Assembly (NCBI GenBank): GCA_963921425.1
Contig: OY992832.1
Location: forward strand, 20,186,835-20,250,834
Direction of reading: 5' to 3'
Source of the DNA: Dryas octopetala
Lineage: Eukaryota > Streptophyta > Magnoliopsida > Rosales > Rosaceae
DNA: 64,000 bases
Part shown: positions 32,231 to 43,685 of the stretch, piece after piece
How the letters are laid out: each line of letters starts with the position of its first letter
How positions within the stretch are numbered: the first letter of the stretch is position 1
The notes under the pieces: generated by a model
The model's input: the letters and a program-made list of their open reading frames with translations, nothing else
What the model was told of the DNA's origin: nothing
Databases searched by the model: none
Program-made: the position numbers and the translations under genes

Positions 32231-35200
32231 ACATATATCAAATGCAATACAATTAAGAAGATAAAGCAACAAAACATCAAGTCAACAAGAAAAGAAAACT
32301 GAGAACAATATGAACTTCATTACATAAATCACATGATGAAGGGCACGCAAACACAGAACACCAAATTAGACTCGACCAACATCAAAGAAATTACTGAAAT
32401 ATATATTCATCAAAGATACTCAGATTGAAAATTAACAGCCGCCAAAACCAATCTCATCCTTTTCAAATTAACACCCCTGCTTTGCACCCTAAGAAACAAA
32501 AACAAGAAAAGAAAACCACAATAAACAAACAGGCTATACTATGCAACTATCTCATCATTTTCAAATTAACACCCCTGCTCTGCACCCTCAGAAAAAAAAA
32601 ACCAAGAAATTAATGATAATAAGTCTCCATTTGTCCCCTTTAATAGCTCAAAGGTATGCAAGTCTAAAGATTCAAAAGAAGGGTGTCAGTGGTAAACAAC
32701 AACTACTATTTGACTGACATAATTAAGAAATGCAGGGAAAACAAAAGTATTTCTCAAACACGTATGCGTATAACACGCGTACTTACTAACTAGGGCTTTA
32801 ACAAGGATATCACTCTAAAATCAGCTTTTGGGAAGTTACATGCCTATTAGTATTCTGTATTATGACTTTTCTCTCCTAATCATATCCTTACGAAAATAAG
32901 GTGATTCTTAATTCAAGTGTCTCTCAAGACTTGAATATGACTGAGAAGATGAACTGTGCAAAATTGTTGGTACAAATTCAAATCTCCCTCTACTCAAAGA
33001 CAATTTAACAAGACAAACAAAATCAAAATTGAAAACTACAGGACAACTATTGTTTCATTTCAACTAAACAATAAAATAAAATAATACTAAAATGTGTTTC
33101 ATATTCTGTACAAAAATCAACTACCTTGCCAGTATTCAAAAGATTACCATTCCTACTGAAATCAGAACATTTATAGTATGGAGAAGCTTAAAAAAGAAAA
33201 GGGGGAAAACATAAAAGTTGAAGACATGTGAATAATGAGCTTGTAAACAGATACATTGCATAACTGAAAGAATACACCGCAAGACATAATTTCTCTAAGA
33301 AGACTCCAGATAAAAACTGACATAAGCTTCCATCAAAATGAGTTTCAACAAAGTCTGACAAGATATGGAAATGGTTTCATGAGAAAATATGCCTAGTGGA
33401 AACCACATAACAGTCTATAATGAGGATGAGGCACAACCTGAAGATAGCTGAATGGCTTGTTGGGGTTGAAGCCTACTGAGTAGAACCCATCAGCATTTTC
33501 GATTTCCCAATTACTGATTGCTGTCAAGTCAGAAGACAAAATTGTGATTGAACAAACTTATCAAATTCTATGACTAATCAGCTTGGTATAAAAAACTCGG
33601 TCAAATCTTAAACACTAACCACCTTAACATCAAAACATGGAGACTATAATTAAACAGCAGTTGCTGTTTATCTGACACAATCTTATGATTTTAATAACAG
33701 TCTGTTATAAAGACTAAGAGTTTGTTCAGAAGACTCAAAATAATCAAGCAATTTGGTAATGAAGCATAGCACAAAATCTCATTGATCTATGCTGAAGAAA
33801 GGAAAGTGAGAGCTTATGTTATAACTAAGAAGAAGAGAGAATCCTTAAAGAAATTCAATGCAGAAATTAGACTACATAGAAACTAATGGAAGGTAGACAA
33901 CCAATAGCAGGTAATATTATAAATTTCATATAGAGCAGTTGAAAGGAAATAGGCTAAGGGAATAGGGCATCTTATCTGTTCAATATGTTTCAGCATGACA
34001 AGGAAGTAAACACTTCGTAACTCACTACTAAAATTAAACATAGAAGAATGGACTGCAGAAAACGTATCCGAAAGAGAATTGGATAATCTATTAATTTATA
34101 TCTTCAATAATCAATATCTAACAAAATTGATGGGTAGATTTGTCAGCGTTCATAGACATTAAACCTATTCATATTGACAAAGAAGCATTTAAAATATAAT
34201 TGACCTTAATTTTTATATTTGTTAGCTACTAAAGCTCCAGTGTAATCTCAATATTCTTTGAACAAGAAGCATATAATATGTAAGGATTTTATCAAGGATG
34301 GCAATCTAATTTTACTTAAAATGTAATTTATGTCATTGCAGGCTGCTTCAGAGGAAAAGTTCAAGCTTTGCAGCGCAGTATATCAATCGTTGGGTGCCAA
34401 CAATATGATCAACTCATGGACTAATTATCTAGCAGGAACACAATTACTATGGCACCTTGGTGACAAAATATAAAAGGCATGCATTTGACTAGAAAATATT
34501 AAGTATACTTAGTTTCTTGTGTTTTATTCACTCACATCAAAATTAAACTCTTTAGTTGTGGTTGCAACAGGAAATTCGATGTAATCTCAAACACAATAGA
34601 AAACTCTTTTGTATCCACGATGGAAGACTCACTCGTATAAAAAGAAGGGATCCAAGGTATCTGAGCATTAACCAAGAAAAAAACCCCGGGCATTGTGTAT
34701 TAAAAACAAGATGATGCAAGCCTGTGGTTGACAGAAAAACATTAGATACTCATCAACTGTACAATCAATACATTTCTTCATTGATGAAATGATATCAGAC
34801 ATATTTTATCAAAAAATCATACAAAACATATGAGACTTGGTGACTGACCTTTAGAAATGTAAACAGCCAAGTTCAGTACCAGCCGGTATTGATTGATCTT
34901 TCAAACTGCACTTGATTTCTTCTTAATTATGATCAGATTTTGTCCAACCAGAGCATGCTGTGCAATATAATGTACTATATATGTCAGTTAAGAATCTAAA
35001 GATTTCCTCCTCATTGTAGCAATGCGCCTTTAAATTTTTACGTGGGCACATGTTTGTGTCAAAGACAGAAGATTCCTAACCAGAAATCTTAACTAGGACT
35101 GCAACATGACGAGGACATCACTGCCAAACCCTTTAGGGTTTATGAGCGAAAGAGATGGAAAAAGAGGTCATGTAATCCTACTCTATCTTTGTGGTTGGAC

Positions 35201-36376
35201 TAAGTTCACATCATTATTTCTTCTACAGTTTCCAGCAGCCCAAGCCACTAGAGACTTTTAGATCTCTTCATTCCATGCATCACCTCAGTTGTAATTAATA
35301 CATTCGTGAGTTTCCAAACTTTTCTACAAACATGTATTAGGCTTTACATGCACCAGGTATTTATTAGGAATTCCAAAGGTTTCTTTGGAACCTTCGATGC
35401 TAGTCTACAGGGGGGTATCTTATTGGGTATAAAAATATGTAATTGCCTAAACGCAAGTTATGGATTAATGAATGCAAATTGTTATCAAAAAACTTTCTGG
35501 TCTCTAACTTTCTGCGAAGGTGTGAATCCAGTCTCTATCTTTATCTTTTAAGAGGTTCAATCTTCACTTTTTTCTTAATCTGCTTAGCCTACCAAGTAAG
35601 TGTTTCTTGAATTCATATCTTCTTATATTCTTGCCCAACTGAAATTTCCAGAAATTCTATTGCCTTCCCTTAATTACTCCTGAAATTTCCAGCAATCCTT
35701 CTAAACCTGAGTTTGAATCTTGCACATAACTTATCTTATGTTGAATAACCTTAAGTCACAGTAATCTAAAATGCAATTAAGACTTGCATTGGAAGTTGAA
35801 CAAACCTTAAACTAGAGGAGTCTATGCAGTTCTTGGATCTACTTAGTTTCTGAATTTTAAGGAACTTATTGTGAGAAATATGGTTAGCTCATTCATGCTG
35901 GTTTCTAACTGTGGATTTCCTAATATGTGGATGGGTGTGCATGCAGAGTGAGTTTCAAGCTTAAGTTAATTCTAAGTGTGCATGCAGAGTGAGTTTCAAG
36001 CTTAAGTTAATTCTAAGTGAGCTTAAGTTAACTTGCATCCTGCATCACAACAGGGTCCTGAGTGGAACTTGAGTAGAGCTTAATTTGTCAATTTTTGAAT
36101 ATATAATGGAAAACTTTAATTGGACAATTAATAGAAAAGGCAGTGGAACATGATATTTATGCAGTTTTCCTTGGCAGTAGTCACTGAATATTGATTGAAT
36201 TTAACATAGAATTTGTTACATTTAAGGGCTCTATTGTACATATGACCTAAGAGAATAACTCTTATTACCTGCGTTCCTGCAATTTAACTCTATTGTAAGG
36301 GCTTTTAGATTCGCTGCTGAAAAATGAAATTTACAAGCATAGACTGCAGAATTAGTACCTGACTGAGATGGAATAA
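32231..36376. other. Region with unidentified exon-like pieces between CACTA end and NLR gene
   Basis: Two pieces look spliced. On the minus strand 33521-33438 lies between a TTGACAG acceptor and a CAG|GTTGTG donor and reads ISNWEIENADGFYSVGFNPN then KPFSYLQ. On the plus strand, after TTGCAG, 34344-34472 reads AASEEKFKLCSAVYQSLGAN, then NMINSWTNYLAGTQLLWHLG and a stop. I recognise neither family. A 42-base tandem duplication (TGCATGCAGAGTGAGTTTCA...) is at about 35935-36018. The remainder is AT-rich and featureless to me. Confidence 0.35.
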
Positions 36377-36408
36377 TTAAAGTGGGACCCAATCATGGAC
36401 ATCGCACA

Positions 36409-39400
36409 TCATATTCTGTAGTGATCGATGTATATGTTGGGGATGTGAGCAATCTTGGGCCAATCTTCCCCTGTCTCTCTCTGGCACCGTTGTTTTAGCA
36501 AAGGACACTCCCACATTTCTAAAATAGAAAGAGAAGTGGGTAGCCCTGCATCTGGCAAGCACTGGAGCTTAGGACAATATGCTATTTGTAGTTGAGAAAG
36601 AGAAGTGGGTAGCCCTGCATCTGGCAAGCACTGGAGCTTAGGACAACACCAGATTTCTAGATGAGAAATAGAAGTGGGTAGCCCTTCATCTGGTAAGCAC
36701 TGGAGCTCAGGGCATCTAATTAGAGTCAACATGTGAAGAGAGGTGAGGTGTCTCAACTCCTTGCCGTTCACGGTCTTAAGATTCAAACAATCTTCGATGC
36801 TGAGAGAAGTGAGAGTGGTGGGCAGCAGCCCCTCCTCCGGAAACGAATCTTCACATCCTTCGAAGCCGACACTGAAATGCTTGAGAGAGGTGAGTCTTTG
36901 TAGACCCCACTGCAGACGCTTTGCAATCACTTTTTTGCAGGAATAGATCTCAAGTGATTCTAATTTTGGTGGCAATCCCCCTTCCGGAAATGATTCCAAT
37001 TCTGGACAGTCTTGTATAAAAATAGACTCAAGAGATGGGAGAAGGGTGTGCATCTCTTCTGGCAGTGACCTCAGTTTCTTACATCTAAAGATACGAATTG
37101 AAGTCAAGTTGGGCGCTTGTAGCCCTCCATCGGGAAAACACACCAAATTTGGGCATTTGGCTATCTCCAATTCAGTGAGGGATAGGAGGAGTTGAGAAGT
37201 ATCAGGGCATTCTACATTAGCATTCCAGATGCTGAGCTTTTCAAGCTTTGGGAAGTAGTCTAACGGGAATCTCCCGCTTAGCTTGGGACAATCCTTCAGA
37301 CTAAGCTCACAAAGATTAGGAAAACCTCCACTATAAAACTCTGGCCCTATTGACACCACTTCTTGTAACCCAACTATTTCTAGCTTTTCAAGGGAGGGTA
37401 GCTGCCCCAATGATGGCAAAGACAAACAATATCCACACCTCTCAAGTCGAAGAGAAACTAGATTTGAGAAAGATTCATCTCCTACCCAACTTGGAAATCT
37501 CGTACTCCCATAAGAAATAATCTCGAGTGCTTTTAGGTTTGTATGAGGTTGGAGGTTGTCGAGCACCTGCACTTCTCTTTCCCTATCTCTTTGTGCATCG
37601 TCACTAAGATCTCCCCATTCCAAAACCAGTTCCTTGAGATACTTCTTCTCTTTCAAATTGGCCTCCAAAGCATCCTCCACACGAACAATATTCTCAAGCC
37701 CTGAAATACAAAAGTTTCCCCGCAAATACTGAACTTCCTTCAACTCTACAATATTATCCCCACTGTGTTTGTCTAAGACAAACTTCCCTCTCAGAGTTTG
37801 TAGATCTTTCAATTTGCCCATATGTGGGGGCATGTTTTCTATCCTTGTTTCTCTGATATCAAGATGGCGCAAGTTGATTAGTCTTCTCAAGTCGGGTGGC
37901 AACTGAGTAAGCTCTGTACACCCTTTCAACAATAATACTTGTAAATTGTACAGACTACACAATGTGTCAGGTAACTTTTCGATTGGACTCCGAGACAGGT
38001 CCAAGTGCCGGAGAAGTTTTAACTTGCTAATTGAATTTGGCAGCTCCCTAATATCATAGTCAGATAAATTAAGCACTCTTAAACATTGTAGCTTGAGCAG
38101 TCGATCAACATTACCGCCACTGAAGATGAAGTTAAAGTTAAGTGATAATGGTAGGAAGGTGCGCAAATGCTTAGCTTCATATAAAGCCTCAAATTTCTGA
38201 AAGCTGTAAAAATGTGCCTTTACATACGAAATATGGCGAGTTTTGCCCCCAATGTTGATTGAGTCTTTGTTCTCAAACCTAACGCAAAATTTTCCAGATA
38301 CAAATGTTGCTACATCATTGATAAGGTCATGCATGGTGAAATGGTCATCATCCCTTGATGAATGTTGAAAAAATGACCTTGAGGTCAGCTCATTGAAGTA
38401 GTACTCTCCAACTTCTTCTATCATTTTCTCATTTGTGGGTTGTAAAAGATCTTCGGCCATCCACAATAAAATCAATTTTGATTTTTTAAACTCAAAATCC
38501 TTGGGAAATATTGAACAATAAGCAAAACATCGCTTGAGATGTAGAGGCAAATAATGGTAGCTCAACAGTAGAGCCGGTAGAATGTCATTCTTGTTATCTG
38601 GCAATCCCCATATCTCACTCTTCAATACTTCTTCCCATTCCTTCACATCTAATTTAGAACGTAAGAGGCCCCCAAGTGATTTTGCAGCTAAAGGAAGACC
38701 ATTACACTTTCTAACAATTTGTCTTCCGATCACTACAAGATTTGGATGTGCACTACCACTTGTATTGTTGAAGGCATGCTTTGCAAATATCTGCCACGAA
38801 TGCTCCTCAGATATTTTCTCTAATTGGTGAGTTGGAAAAGTGCCCATTTTAGAAGCAACATCTTCATCGCGTGTTGTGACGATGATCTTACTTCCATTCG
38901 CTGCAGATGCAAAGGGAAGTCTTAAGTCTTCCCAGCGAGAAAACAGATCACATTTCTCGTCCCAAACATCATCAAGAACAAAGAAAAATTTCTTCCCTGT
39001 CAAAGCCTCTTTGAGGCTAACTTGAAGTTCATTTAGGTCTTTATCCTTAGAACTTTGCGAAGAGACAGACTTATAAATTGTCTGTGTTATTCTAAGAACG
39101 TCAAATTCTTCCGAAACACAAACCCATGCGTGGAAGTCAAAATGTTGCTTCACTCTGTCATCGTTGTACAAAAGCTGAGCAAGGGTGGTCTTTCCGAGAC
39201 CACCCATGCCCACAATGGAAATAACGCCTATTTTATGCAGAGTGGCATCGTCCGCACACAATAATTCAATAAGGGTCTTGGTATCCTCATCCCTTCCATA
39301 CACGCCAGAGTCATCCACCAGAGAAGTAGTAGAAAGTCTTGCATGTTTAGCACCTTCTTTCAAATTGAGGTGACCTTTTTGGTTTGCAAGGGAGTCTAGT

Positions 39401-39822
39401 CTCTCAATAATTTCATTTAATTTGGGATCTACTGATCTGTCAAAAGGATGAAAGCAAGCACAGATGAGTTGATGTGCCTTACTAGTTATTTTGTCAGTAC
39501 ATCCAGGTAGATCATGATGATCAGCTTTCTGCAGCTTGCGCCTGAGTGCTTCTGCCTTGATGTCAGCAACCAGGTCCTCAGCATCATAGACGGCCTCTTT
39601 AAGATCAAAGAGCCACTGCTTCACAAAATCGTTACTTAATTGCTTCTCCTCAGCATCATCCACAAGAGCATTAGCAGACAACAAAGCAGTCCTCAACTTG
39701 CGTAATCCACCCTCCAGATTCTTCCATGTGATGAAGTCCCTGACCTCCAGAGAAGACATCTTGTCAAATACCGCCTCAAAGAAAGCAGAGAGAACAACTC
39801 CACCAAGCACCTCCAAAGCCAT
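36409..39822 (-). CDS. CC-NBS-LRR (CNL) disease-resistance protein, RPP13-like type
   Basis: Single-exon ORF of 1137 residues, complete from MALEVLGGVVLSAFFEAVFD to the stop. It encodes an intracellular immune receptor sensing pathogen effectors. An Rx-type coiled-coil domain covers about 5-95, with VYDAEDLVADI as the EDVID-like motif. The NB-ARC domain has P-loop GMGGLGKTT (205-213), kinase-2 FFFVLDDVW (279-287), RNBS-B SKIIVTTRD (311-319), GLPL CNGLPLAA (373-380), RNBS-D CFAYCSIFPKDF (432-443) and MHDLIND (497-503). All key residues are present. Leucine-rich repeats run from about 560 to the end, finishing in three nearly identical 23-residue units (PKLQCLPDAGLPTSLS). No stop or frameshift is visible, so it looks functional. 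It is the only NLR in the window, but a block flanking it is duplicated. Confidence 0.96.
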   Translation of the reverse strand: MALEVLGGVVLSAFFEAVFDKMSSLEVRDFITWKNLEGGLRKLRTALLSANALVDDAEEKQLSNDFVKQWLFDLKEAVYDAEDLVADIKAEALRRKLQKADHHDLPGCTDKITSKAHQLICACFHPFDRSVDPKLNEIIERLDSLANQKGHLNLKEGAKHARLSTTSLVDDSGVYGRDEDTKTLIELLCADDATLHKIGVISIVGMGGLGKTTLAQLLYNDDRVKQHFDFHAWVCVSEEFDVLRITQTIYKSVSSQSSKDKDLNELQVSLKEALTGKKFFFVLDDVWDEKCDLFSRWEDLRLPFASAANGSKIIVTTRDEDVASKMGTFPTHQLEKISEEHSWQIFAKHAFNNTSGSAHPNLVVIGRQIVRKCNGLPLAAKSLGGLLRSKLDVKEWEEVLKSEIWGLPDNKNDILPALLLSYHYLPLHLKRCFAYCSIFPKDFEFKKSKLILLWMAEDLLQPTNEKMIEEVGEYYFNELTSRSFFQHSSRDDDHFTMHDLINDVATFVSGKFCVRFENKDSINIGGKTRHISYVKAHFYSFQKFEALYEAKHLRTFLPLSLNFNFIFSGGNVDRLLKLQCLRVLNLSDYDIRELPNSISKLKLLRHLDLSRSPIEKLPDTLCSLYNLQVLLLKGCTELTQLPPDLRRLINLRHLDIRETRIENMPPHMGKLKDLQTLRGKFVLDKHSGDNIVELKEVQYLRGNFCISGLENIVRVEDALEANLKEKKYLKELVLEWGDLSDDAQRDREREVQVLDNLQPHTNLKALEIISYGSTRFPSWVGDESFSNLVSLRLERCGYCLSLPSLGQLPSLEKLEIVGLQEVVSIGPEFYSGGFPNLCELSLKDCPKLSGRFPLDYFPKLEKLSIWNANVECPDTSQLLLSLTELEIAKCPNLVCFPDGGLQAPNLTSIRIFRCKKLRSLPEEMHTLLPSLESIFIQDCPELESFPEGGLPPKLESLEIYSCKKVIAKRLQWGLQRLTSLKHFSVGFEGCEDSFPEEGLLPTTLTSLSIEDCLNLKTVNGKELRHLTSLHMLTLIRCPELQCLPDEGLPTSISHLEIWCCPKLQCLPDAGLPTSLSQLQIAYCPKLQCLPDAGLPTSLSILEMWECPLLKQRCQRETGEDWPKIAHIPNIYIDHYRI

Positions 39823-40383
39823 GATTTTCGATCTTCGGTTGCAAATGGAATTATGGAAATGAGATAGTTGAGATTTTAGAGTTCAAAGCATGAGTTTATT
39901 GCTAGATCGATTGAGATTTGCTTTTTAGGTGACAAACAGTAATTACACTAGTACTGGTTAATTGCGACAACGAATCAAACAAAAAGAATCAAAGAATCAA
40001 AGAATCAAACAAAGGAATCAAAGGATCAAAGAATCAAAGAATCAAACATATTGTGGGGACTGGGAGCACTTTACACTTTTTCCATTAATTTATCTGAGCA
40101 CTCAGCCTGAGCCAGCCATGCACAGAAATAAATAAATAAATAATATTTTTCCATCTTATTCTGTGTGATGACCTAGCTTTTAATAAGATGAAAGGTTTGG
40201 CTCCCTTGGTTGATGGTATTATTTGTTCTGCTTTTGGAGGTTCTAGTTGGGTCTTCATAGCTTGGTTGTTGTATTGATTATTTTTCTTGTTGTGTTGTTA
40301 CTTGTTTGGGTTTCTTGTTTCTCTTTGTAATGGGAAAAAGAGAGAGAAATGTAGACTCAATAAATGTGTATATCCATTACATA
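39823..40383 (-). promoter_or_regulatory. Upstream region of the NLR gene with an (AAGAATCA)n-like tract
   Basis: The region immediately upstream of the NLR start codon contains an AT-rich leader and, at about 39975-40048, repeats of CAAAGAATCA and variants. I see no defined TATA box. The MULE-type MITE at 40393 lies about 570 bases upstream of the ATG, so it may bound or influence the promoter. Confidence 0.4.
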
Positions 40384-40392
40384 TAAATTTTA

Positions 40393-41408
40393 GGCTTAAT
40401 TATCGATTTACCACCCAAAACTGTAACTCATTCTCACTTTATCACTTGAAAGTTTTTTTGTCCCAGATTATCACCTGTAACTTACATCCGTGTCCCATTT
40501 TACCTTGTTCCGTCAACAATTCCGTTAATGCTGACGTGGCGCGCTGGATGTGCGCCACGTGTCACATCTTTCTTTGTATTTTTTGATTTTTTTGATTTTT
40601 CTATTTTTATAAACTTTGAAAATTAATTAAAAATAGCTTCGAACTTAAAAAAATACACGGAAAATTCCTACTGACTTGTATTGACTAGTACTAATTTACT
40701 ATGGGGTCAAAATGCTAATTTTCCCTCTAAAAATTTCCAAAAAATTTGGAAAGTCCAAATTTATTTCTAGAAAATTAAAATACTTTAGACTCTTTGGAAC
40801 ACTTGCTACCCAAAAGACCTCTCGGTCTTAGAGAAAAATAAAATTCCCTATAAAATAAATTCTAGAATTTCTGTAAAGTCTCGAAATAATTCTCTAAAAC
40901 AGGCTTTTGGTAATTTTTCAAAATATTTTTGAGAATTTGTCCAAGAGTTTACGAAAATTCTAGAATTTTTTCTAGAATTTATTTAATAGAGGAAAATTTA
41001 TTTTAATTTTTTTAGAAATGAATTTGGACTTTCTAATTTTTTTGGAAATTTTTAAAGGACAAATTGGTAATTTAACCTTATAGTAAATTAGTGCTAGTCA
41101 AGACGAGTCCGTAGGAATTTTTTGTGTATTTTTCTGAGTTCAGAGCTATTTTTAATTAATTTTCAAAGGTTATAAAAATAAAAAAAATAAAAAAAATGCG
41201 AAAAAAAAAAGGATGTGACACGTGGCGCACATCTAGCGCGCCACGTCAGCATTAACGGCCAGATCGTCAGCATTAACGGAATTGTTGACGGAATAAGGTA
41301 AAATGGGACACGGATGTAAGTTACAGGTGATAATCTGGGACAAAAAAACTTTCAGGTGGTAAAGTAGGAATGAGTTACAGTTTTAAGTGGTAAATCGATA
41401 ATTAAGCC
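40393..41408. mobile_element. 1-kb MULE-type foldback with 9-bp TSD TAAATTTTA
   Basis: Starts GGCTTAATTATCGATTTACC and ends with the inverse. Arms of roughly 450-500 bases pair along almost the entire element, including GACGTGGCGCGC / GCGCGCCACGTC and TCCTACGGACTC-like inner blocks. TAAATTTTA is duplicated exactly at 40384-40392 and 41409-41417. It has no coding capacity; transcription across it would give a long hairpin RNA. Confidence 0.85.
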
Positions 41409-41587
41409 TAAATTTTATTCTAATCTAACATCTCAGAATTCAACTAATTCAATAACATATTAGCGTGTGAATATATATACTTCACCTGTTTATTTATTTC
41501 ATTCATCCATGAAATGATGCTAATGCATATATGGAGAGAAAAGAACACAATATATATTATTTATATATATATATATATACATACATG

Positions 41588-42130
41588 AAATGATATCCAA
41601 AACACTCCAGATCATCTACAAAGAAGACCAAACAGCAAGCTAAGCCTACTGTTAATTTGAAGTTGTTGCATCTACTCACTAATTTTTGCATCAACAATAA
41701 TATATACATTTATAATTTATTATAGTTAGTTTATAATATTAGTAGTTTGGTATTTATATTAACAACATAATAGTATTATATAAATATATATAACTAAATT
41801 TTGTTAATTGTTTTGGCTTTTTTTAAGTAAATATTTTAGTTTTTTCGTTAATAATTGATTTAGTTTCTTTTGGTAATTAGTCGGTTTACTAATTTTTTTT
41901 TTTTTTTTTACTAAAATCAAATCAATTTTTTTGAATTTTTAATTTCAAATTTTTGAATTGTGAAAATCAATTTACTAAACCAAAAAATTTCGGTTAGTAG
42001 TCGATTGATTCTGGGCAGCCCTAAAATTTTGAGTGAGCTTCTTAACAATTAGATTGTATAAATGATGTTGGTCAAAAAAAAAAAAGATTGTATAAAAGAT
42101 GATGCGGCAGCTTCACGCAAAAAGACAATT
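41588..42130. repeat. Duplicated block, copy 2 (paired with 31109-31636)
   Basis: Same order and orientation as copy 1, including the truncated solo-LTR end (GCATCAACA at about 41688-41696). Differences are scattered substitutions and small indels, plus an extra partial copy of AGATTGTATAAA with an A-run near 42080. It lacks the CACTA insertion seen in copy 1. Confidence 0.82.
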
Positions 42131-43680
42131 AAGCAGATCCTAGCAAATAAAAAGCCAGCAGCAACGCCTCATAAGTGCAAGCCCATATATAACAATCATC
42201 TGGTACTTACCAGAAAAAGGATATATAATATTCAATTATTCATAGACTATGAGAAGTGCATGAGGGTTGGAGTACTGTGACTAGTCAACTCAGTTACCGA
42301 CGTACCGTGGTTTTATATATACACTTTTATGTAGCATGTAATTTTTCTTTAAAGTTGAAGTGAGTCTGAGCATTTTCCTCAAGTACGCACTTATTAGCTC
42401 CTTATTGCACCGACTTTCTTTACCAATCCTATTAAAGGACAAAAAGTAATATTAATATATTATAAACAAACTTAGGTTGACAACTTAATTCGTGGCTTAA
42501 TCTAAAATATAACACAACTTAAAAACCATTGGGATGTACTATTTGGATAAAAAAAAAAACGAACAAAAGTCCTTTTTTTTTTCTCTCTTGGGGAGGGCAT
42601 AATCGAACATTAGACTTCTCCAACATTGTAGAGAGAAATATTACTAAACTACAAATCTAGTTGGTACTCTTAATTTTTTTAATGGCCAAAACACGCTTTA
42701 TTGAAGGAAATCAAGAGGGTACAAAATCAAATTGGAGATGAGGGTCTAACCAAGACCCTCCCCCAAGTCATTATGGAACCATATATATATAGTGCACAGT
42801 AACGAATTTTGCTAAAAGTCGATTGATTTTAACTATTAAATTTTAATAATTTTTTAGTTTAGATACCAAAATTAAATAGCATTTTAGATTAGATACTAGT
42901 TGAAAAGTCAAACAAATTAATAAAGTAAAAGGTATTAGAATTTACAAATATTACATCACATGCCACTACAATAAAAAAATAAAAAAATATTACATCACAA
43001 ATATTACATTAATTTATACTATATTGTATTAAAAAAAAAAATCAATGCAGTCACAACTTAACTGTGACTGTCTTGGTAAATTGAAAGAGACAACTCACAC
43101 CACTATACTGTATATTGATTTAAGTAAAAGTATTGTTTTGATCTCTATTTATACTATATTGTAATATAATTTCTCTAAAAAAAATTCAATTAAGTCACAA
43201 CTTAACTGTGACTGTTTCACAACTTAGATGTGACTGATGTTCAGTCACAACTATATTTGAAGTTGGGAGTGTCGTACAGTCACAACTAAATGTGAAGTTG
43301 AGACTACATTAGCAAATTTTTAAGATAATATAAAAGTCTCAAGGGCAATTTTGTCAAAACCTTATAAATTTTAACTAACACTCATCATATGTGGGCTAAA
43401 GGATAAAAATGTCAAATGGAAAAGGCTCAAATCAAATGGGCCAACATATTTGTGACCTAATCTAAAAAACTACATTTAAATTTGATAGTTCAATTGAAAT
43501 ATTATATGGTCTTCATGCTATACCAAAAAATTATTGAGATTTGATATTTAATCCTAATTTTCTATTTTGCTAAATAATGTACCACCATATTGCAGGAGAG
43601 AGAAACATAAAAGCAACTAGCTTGAACAAAACAAGCCAAGATATCCTTTTTGTCTTCTCCAACAGGTGCTTAGTATTTAA
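42131..43680. other. AT-rich intergenic DNA with a TGTGACTG-type palindrome array
   Basis: No gene. At 43050-43310 the motifs AGTCACAACTTAACTGTGAC and relatives are repeated, similar to the array at 15440-15630. Other sequence is AT-rich without structure I can define. Confidence 0.5.
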
Positions 43681-43685
43681 TCTAA

